NCBI RefSeq assembly: GCF_041146395.1
Contig: NC_090983.1
Location: 62,441,501-62,505,500 of the forward strand
Direction: 5' to 3'
Origin: Eulemur rufifrons
Lineage: Eukaryota > Chordata > Mammalia > Primates > Lemuridae
Length of the DNA stretch: 64,000 bases
This document shows, piece by piece, positions 59,451 through 64,000 of the stretch (the stretch's first letter is position 1; every line of letters starts with the position of its first letter). The notes beneath the pieces were generated by a model. That model made no database searches. It was not told the origin of the DNA and saw only the letters and a list, made by a program, of their open reading frames with translations. Both the position numbers and the translations under genes were made by a program.

Positions 59451-59484
59451 AGCTGATATGAGCTAATATAAGCTAGTATAAGCC
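59451..59484. repeat. Short tandem repeat with 10-bp period
   Basis: AGCTGATATG, AGCTAATATA, AGCTAGTATA and AGCC follow head to tail. Confidence 0.9.
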
Positions 59485-60270
59485 AGGTCTACCAGACCAT
59501 TGGTACAGAGCACACTTCTTCCACTACTGCATGATAATGCAAAACATCAACATTTTGGAAATTAGAGTGTGGGGCATGAAGATAATACTCTCTAGAATAT
59601 GATCCAAGTTCAATCAGGGTCAATTTCAAGGGCAAGGTTGTTATCAACCATATTCTTCTTAAAGGGCATTTTCATTGAGGAAAGATAGCCAGACACTAGT
59701 TTTTTGGTTTCTTGCTGCTCATGATGCTCTTGATAAATCTAGAGAGGGAACATGGAGAAAGATATCAACCACAACTACTCTTTGATAGAAATACTCTCTT
59801 CTAAAAATAACACTATGCCATACTGAACATGGGCTTTACTGGGGATCTAGAGTATTTAGATGAATAGAAAATTATTCATCTCCAATGAAGCAGTTGTTGA
59901 AATCTCATCTGGAGCAGCTTGCATGCCAGGCAGACTGGTGACCCTCAATAATTTTTTGGCTTAGGTAGGTTTGTCTGTGAAACTAGTTCAGACTCAAAAG
60001 GCATAGGCACATTTGAAAAATGGAATAATATAGAAGAACATAAGCAATTGCAGAAGTTATTAAGAAAACATTTCAAAGAAGACAAGTAGAGAACACTTCT
60101 CTTAAAGCATGCAACTTTGTTCAGATATTTGGGTGAGCTCCTGCCAGACCTAAGGTCTCCATAAAGCCTGGACTGATTTGCATCTTTTGTGGACTGAGAT
60201 TTTTCAAAACATGTTCCACCTTTTCTCACTGGGTACCTCTCATGACCTAACCATGACATGCATTTATAGC

Positions 60271-60349
60271 ATTACTAGCCAAGGTTGGTAATATTATCTC
60301 TGGCAATAAATAGAATATACTTTGCACTCACTAACCTTGGCTAATAAAA
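60271..60349. repeat. Imperfect inverted repeat
   Basis: Arms around TAGCCAAGGTT (60276-60286) and AACCTTGGCTA (60333-60343) pair perfectly over 11 bp and partly beyond. The spacer is about 46 bp between the perfect cores. Confidence 0.85.
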
Positions 60350-61233
60350 ATTATTTTTCTTGGTTTGGGATATGATATTAGCAAAAACTCAGGATTAAAA
60401 ATGAATTGGTATACTCACCTCTGCTCAGCAGAAAAGTTAACCACTTTGAATATTTATTTTTTTAACACTTATCTAAAGAAGAAAGCTTTTGAAATTAGGA
60501 GATTGCTGTTAAGGAATTAGTGTTTAAATCCTCTGTTATAAGAGAGGAGTATATAGGGTGATAATAAAATCCTATAAGATAACTACTATGCCCATCAGAT
60601 GCTAAAGCCATTGCCTTACCATACACTAAACTTTTCCCCATAGCAGATAAATACACTTTCCTGCTTTATGTCTCACCCAGTCTCCTTAACCTAGGTGACT
60701 TATTCCATTAAAACTATTAAATAGCTTATGGTCTGGACAGTAACAGTAAAGAACAACTGTTAACCTAAAGTTGTTTTGTTCAGCTGTGGTTAGATTATCA
60801 TTTATCTGATTAGGAAAGAAAAGGACCAAGATTAGTTGAGCTGACTTCTCATTTTAGCATGAGACATTTATTTTATTGCTTTGTTCTGCTTTGTTCTGTC
60901 TTCCCTGAGTGGATGAGTGACAATCAATCACTACTAGGGATTGGGCAAATTGATTTTTTTCATGTCCTGTCTAATTTCCCTTTTCACTGGTTTTGAGTTT
61001 TGTTCCTTTCTTTCTGTTCCGTGGGCCAGGCCCTGGCACAGTCCTTCCTGAATAACTCTGTTGGCTTCTCACATGCATCTCTAACTTCCTGCTCTGGCCT
61101 CATTTACTTTTGCTAATACATCTGAAATATCCTCTCATAACAGGCATATCTATCACTGCCCTCAAACATAAAATTTCCATTCAATGTTTATTCCTTTGCT
61201 TCCATTTCCTTGCTAATATACGTTTCCACCTAG

Positions 61234-61246
61234 AAAAATCTATCTA
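61234..61246. repeat. Target-site duplication, left copy
   Basis: AAAAATCTATCTA, identical to 61573-61585. Confidence 0.94.
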
Positions 61247-61572
61247 GGCCAGGTGCAGTGGCTCACGCCTGTAATCCTAGCACTCTGGGAGGCTGAGGTG
61301 TGTGGATTGTTTGAGCTCAGGAGTTCAAGACCAGCCTGAGCAAGAGTGAGACCCCATCTCTACTAAAAATAGAAAGAAACTATATGGACAACTAAAAATA
61401 TATATAGAAAAAATTAGCCAGGCATGGTGGCACATGCCTATAGTCCAGCTACTTGGGAGGCTGAGGCAGGATAGCTTGAGCCCAGGAGTTTGAGGTTGCT
61501 GTGAGCTAGGCTGACTCCATGGCACTCTAGCCCAGGGAAATAGAGTGAGACTCTGTCTCAAAAAAAAAAAAA
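61247..61572 (+). mobile_element. Strepsirrhine/lemur-type Alu, full length
   Basis: It starts GGCCAGGTGCAGTGGCTCAC and has B-box GTTCAAGACC (61323-61332), the linker with ATATGGACAACTAAA, a right arm with TGAGCTAGGCTGACTCC and a pure A tail. CpG loss (CAGGTGCAG instead of CGGGCGCGG) suggests it is older than the 4735 and 8125 copies. It is flanked by exact 13-bp duplications. Confidence 0.96.
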
Positions 61573-61585
61573 AAAAATCTATCTA
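61573..61585. repeat. Target-site duplication, right copy
   Basis: AAAAATCTATCTA at the end of the A tail. Confidence 0.94.
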
Positions 61586-61865
61586 GTAGTCTCCTAGTAC
61601 CACCTCAGTTCCAACTTCATCACAGAGCCATTCCCAATAATCCTAGTATTTCTGTCTGAGCGCCCATAACAAGTCATCTTCTTGTTATAATATTTGTCAC
61701 TAGAATACATCCAATAGGGCTTTTGTTGCATAACATCTTACACTATGCCAATTTTCTAATTGTACTATCTCCTAAATAAGATGCTAAGTTCCCTGAAGAT
61801 ATAGTCTAATAATATATTTTTATGTTGATTTCACTGACTAATAATTTTCTAAGCACCCAGCTGGT
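61586..61865 (+). repeat. L2 LINE 3' region (sense)
   Basis: CACAGAGCCATTCCCAATAATCC, then AATATTTGTCACTAGAATAC, CTCCTAAATAAGATGCTAAGTTCCCTGAAG and TTTTCTAAGCACCC are diverged matches to the sense L2 3' part. The Alu at 61247 may have inserted into it. Confidence 0.5.
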
Positions 61866-62205
61866 ACAAAAAAACTACCTGTTGACACTGGGAAAAGCTA
61901 TGATTGAATTAGAGAAATATAATGTCTAAATTAATTTATACATGTAGGAAAAGTCTTTCTATTTTAGGGAATTAGACAGTTTCCTAATGTAACCCCATGT
62001 CTTTTATTAGAAATGTCTGCTCTTTTTCTCACATTTGTGAATTCGGAGTAGTTTTCTTAAAAGCTTCAGTTGCTCTCAATGAGAACCTTGAGGACAGATT
62101 ATGACGTTAGATATGTAATTTTAAAATGAAATAAAATCAGAGAAATATTTGCAAAGAGCAAGTTGTTGAAATAGTATTTTTGAAGAGATTGGTTGAATGT
62201 TTAAG
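61866..62205. other. No recognised feature
   Basis: AT-rich unique-looking sequence. Confidence 0.5.
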
Positions 62206-62350
62206 AATCAGCAGAAAGATACTAGGCTGGAAACTGGAGAACAAAGTTCAAAAGTGGATTCTGCCATTTGCTATTTAGGTGACTTTGGATGAACCAGCTA
62301 ATTTCGCTATCTCAATGTCTGCATCTCAAAAATAAGGAAATTATGTGTGA
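62206..62350 (+). repeat. MIR SINE fragment
   Basis: ATACTAGGCTGGAAACTGGAGAACAAAGTTC, then GGATTCTGCCATTTGCTATTTAGGTGACTTTGG and TCAATGTCTGCATCTCAAAAATAAGG follow MIR. Confidence 0.75.
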
Positions 62351-63330
62351 TGAATCCAAAGGTTATTTTCATCTCTAAAATATCATAATTTCTATGTGAG
62401 AAATTTTTCTAAATGAGGAATTTTTGACTTACAGGTCTAAAGATTTAAGTTAATTTCAAGAATATCTGCACTTTCTGAATACTAAATGAGAGACATACAT
62501 TTAATAAACTTGATGTTCTGATTTTCTACACAAAGAGAGATATCAATCTCAGCATACTAAAATATAATGTCTCTCAGTAAATAAATACACATCATCACCT
62601 TGTCATGCCCTGCAATAGAGAGTTCTGGTTCATTTAGCAGGAAAACCACTTCTGCATTATGCTTTCTGCTACCAACAGTACTTAAAGTTTTAACTGAGTG
62701 CTTCAACAGTTTCTATTGCAGCATCATCTTCTGTGCCTAATTTTTGATACATGCCCTTGAGAAGAAATACAAAGAAATCTATACTTTCATATATTTAGCA
62801 ATCCAAATTCAGGATGAGATGCTATGTAAGAAAGTCTTTCTTGAGTTGTATTTTATTGATTGAGAAATCATTTATTGTCTGAGTTTTTCCTGAATATACA
62901 TTCAGGAAATGATAGTTCTCTGTGGTTATATTTAAATGTTGTGATATTGATCATCACAGATACAGACAGGTCTATATCTAATTTTTAAACTTAGTTTCAA
63001 GGTCTGTAGTTTACAATTTACTGTTTTCCCTCTGATTACAAAAGCAATTAATGTCTCTTTATTTAAAATTATAAGGTATAGAAAGCATAAAAAAGAGAGT
63101 AAAATTATGTATAACCCCACCACATGGAATAACCATGAATAACCTTTTGTTGGACATTTCTTTCAGCATTTTATGTTATAATTCCTGTGTCTTTTGAAAA
63201 ACAAATAAATGTCACTTTACCAACACACGGCTGTTGCCATAAGTTATGAAATATAGATTATCTAAATCGTTACCATGTTATACTAAATATAAGTGCTACT
63301 TTGTTGCAAAGTTTCCCAAATTTTTATAGC
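62351..63330. other. No recognised gene
   Basis: AT-rich. The 63-codon minus-strand frame at 62932-63123 is unsupported. Confidence 0.5.
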
Positions 63331-63363
63331 ATCTCTGTCTCTCTCTGTCTCTCTCTCTCTGTC
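63331..63363. repeat. (CT)n/(CTGT)n microsatellite
   Basis: CTCTGTCTCTCTCTGTCTC, then CT repeats and CTGTC. Confidence 0.93.
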
Positions 63364-63499
63364 AACAGCTAGACTTATTACTAAATCAGTTCTTATAATT
63401 GACAGGCAGTGGATAATAACAACAGCACATCTTTACAATCCTGGTTTTTAATGATAGGTTTCCACTGGCTATGCACACCACATGTGTATATTACCATTC

Positions 63500-63575
63500 C
63501 TGACTCCTGTTGCTTAGAATAGTACCTGGCACCTATGAGTGCTCAGATAAAATTTTTTTCAGTGAATGGAAACAT
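63500..63575 (+). repeat. L2/MIR-type 3' end
   Basis: TTGCTTAGAATAGTACCTGGCACCTATGAGTGCTCAGATAAA, then TTTTTCAGTGAATGGA match the L2 terminus (AGTGCCTGGCACATAGTAGGTGCTCAATAAA). Confidence 0.7.
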
Positions 63576-64000
63576 ACTGAATTTGAAGGAAGGGAAATCT
63601 AGCTATTTCATTCTGGCTTCATGAAATCCCTGTGCACCTATAGAAGGTACTGTATTCTAATATCTGACCCACCATCCAGCAGGGTCACAATAGTTTTATG
63701 ACTTTACCTTTGTGAACAAATCATGTGGCAAATTCATTACAACCAATCCCTGAAAGCAGAAAATTACTTTTGAAAAAATACAGAAAAAAATTAATTTCCT
63801 GTAACAGTAAGCAAATGATAAGTGCGAAACAGTTAAGATTTTCAGAATTTTCTTTACCTCTTGTGCTTTTTGTTTTTTAATTTACTATCTCTCAAATGCA
63901 CTAAAGCAAGTTATTACAACTAGTACAAGAACTCCTTTTAAAGTGGAAAAAAAAAAAAAGATCACAAACCCCATCTTGACTGGAACTATCTTTATGTTAT
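63576..64000. other. No recognised feature
   Basis: Unclassified sequence with a 14-A run at 63946-63959. Nothing supports an exon or RNA gene. Confidence 0.5.

Larger units (their letters stand above)
57969..61233. other. About 3.2 kb without recognised gene or repeat
   Basis: AT-rich unique-looking DNA. It contains a 10-bp-period repeat (59451-59484) and an imperfect inverted repeat (60271-60291 with 60329-60349). The 104-codon minus-strand frame at 59945-60259 resembles no known family. Confidence 0.45.

Noticed and set aside
59945..60259. 104-codon minus-strand ORF
   Set aside because: No domain recognised and no supporting signals around it.

Overview
This window looks like nuclear DNA from a strepsirrhine primate, most likely a Malagasy lemur. 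It is gene-poor, either intergenic or deep intronic. Three Alu elements (4735-5080, 8125-8462, 61247-61577) carry the strepsirrhine-type middle linker containing ATATGGACAACTAAA and the CACTCTGGGAGG left arm, which differ from the usual human Alu. At least three truncated LINE-1 copies (14455-15044, 51079-51517, 52239-53013) share one ORF2 C-terminus (SNWY then stop) and a 3' UTR unlike human L1PA. Old eutherian repeats (MIR, L2, L1M, a Tigger-like element, a hAT-like element and a mariner relic) complete the mammalian picture. The species call rests on memory of repeat families and not on a database search.

No host protein-coding gene, exon chain, tRNA, rRNA, snRNA or CRISPR array could be supported. 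The longest methionine-started ORF is 143 codons. The only recognisable protein-coding remains belong to transposons: L1 ORF2 fragments and the N-terminal part of a mariner transposase broken by two stops.

Layout. 1-3.5 kb: AT-rich, little recognised. 3.6-8.5 kb: three Alus around a GC-richer block (5.9-7.7 kb) of unknown origin. 9.8-10.1 kb: a short L1 that appears to carry a 43-nt 3' transduction. 11.8-14 kb: a TG/TA microsatellite, MIRs and a small GC-rich patch. 14.2-15.05 kb: two L1 3' fragments in opposite orientation. 16.6-20 kb: Tigger-like element, old L1 pieces and mariner relic. 20-27.2 kb: MIR, L2, a (TG)n, an L1M 3' end and an Alu. 28-31.3 kb: hAT-like element, an Alu with a (GGAA)n tail and a roughly 95-bp L1 stub. 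34.6-36.2 kb: MIR and L2. 36.2-40.5 kb: mostly free of recognisable repeats. 40.9-42.4 kb: an L2 split by an L1 with a 15-bp target-site duplication. 42.4-45.4 kb: repeat-poor. 45.4-49.5 kb: L1M fragments including a long antisense 3' UTR. 51-53 kb: two minus-strand L1s. 55.7-58 kb: an L1 with a 5' inversion of twin-priming type. 58-64 kb: repeat-poor with one Alu, L2 and MIR.

The features do not form a pathway. The window is mainly a record of retrotransposition. The most informative items are insertion structures with intact target-site duplications (transduction, 5' inversion, minimal stub, nested insertion) and the mariner relic. Regulatory ideas such as the kappaB-like palindrome, the octamer/CCAAT/TATA cluster and the repeat-poor blocks are inference only.
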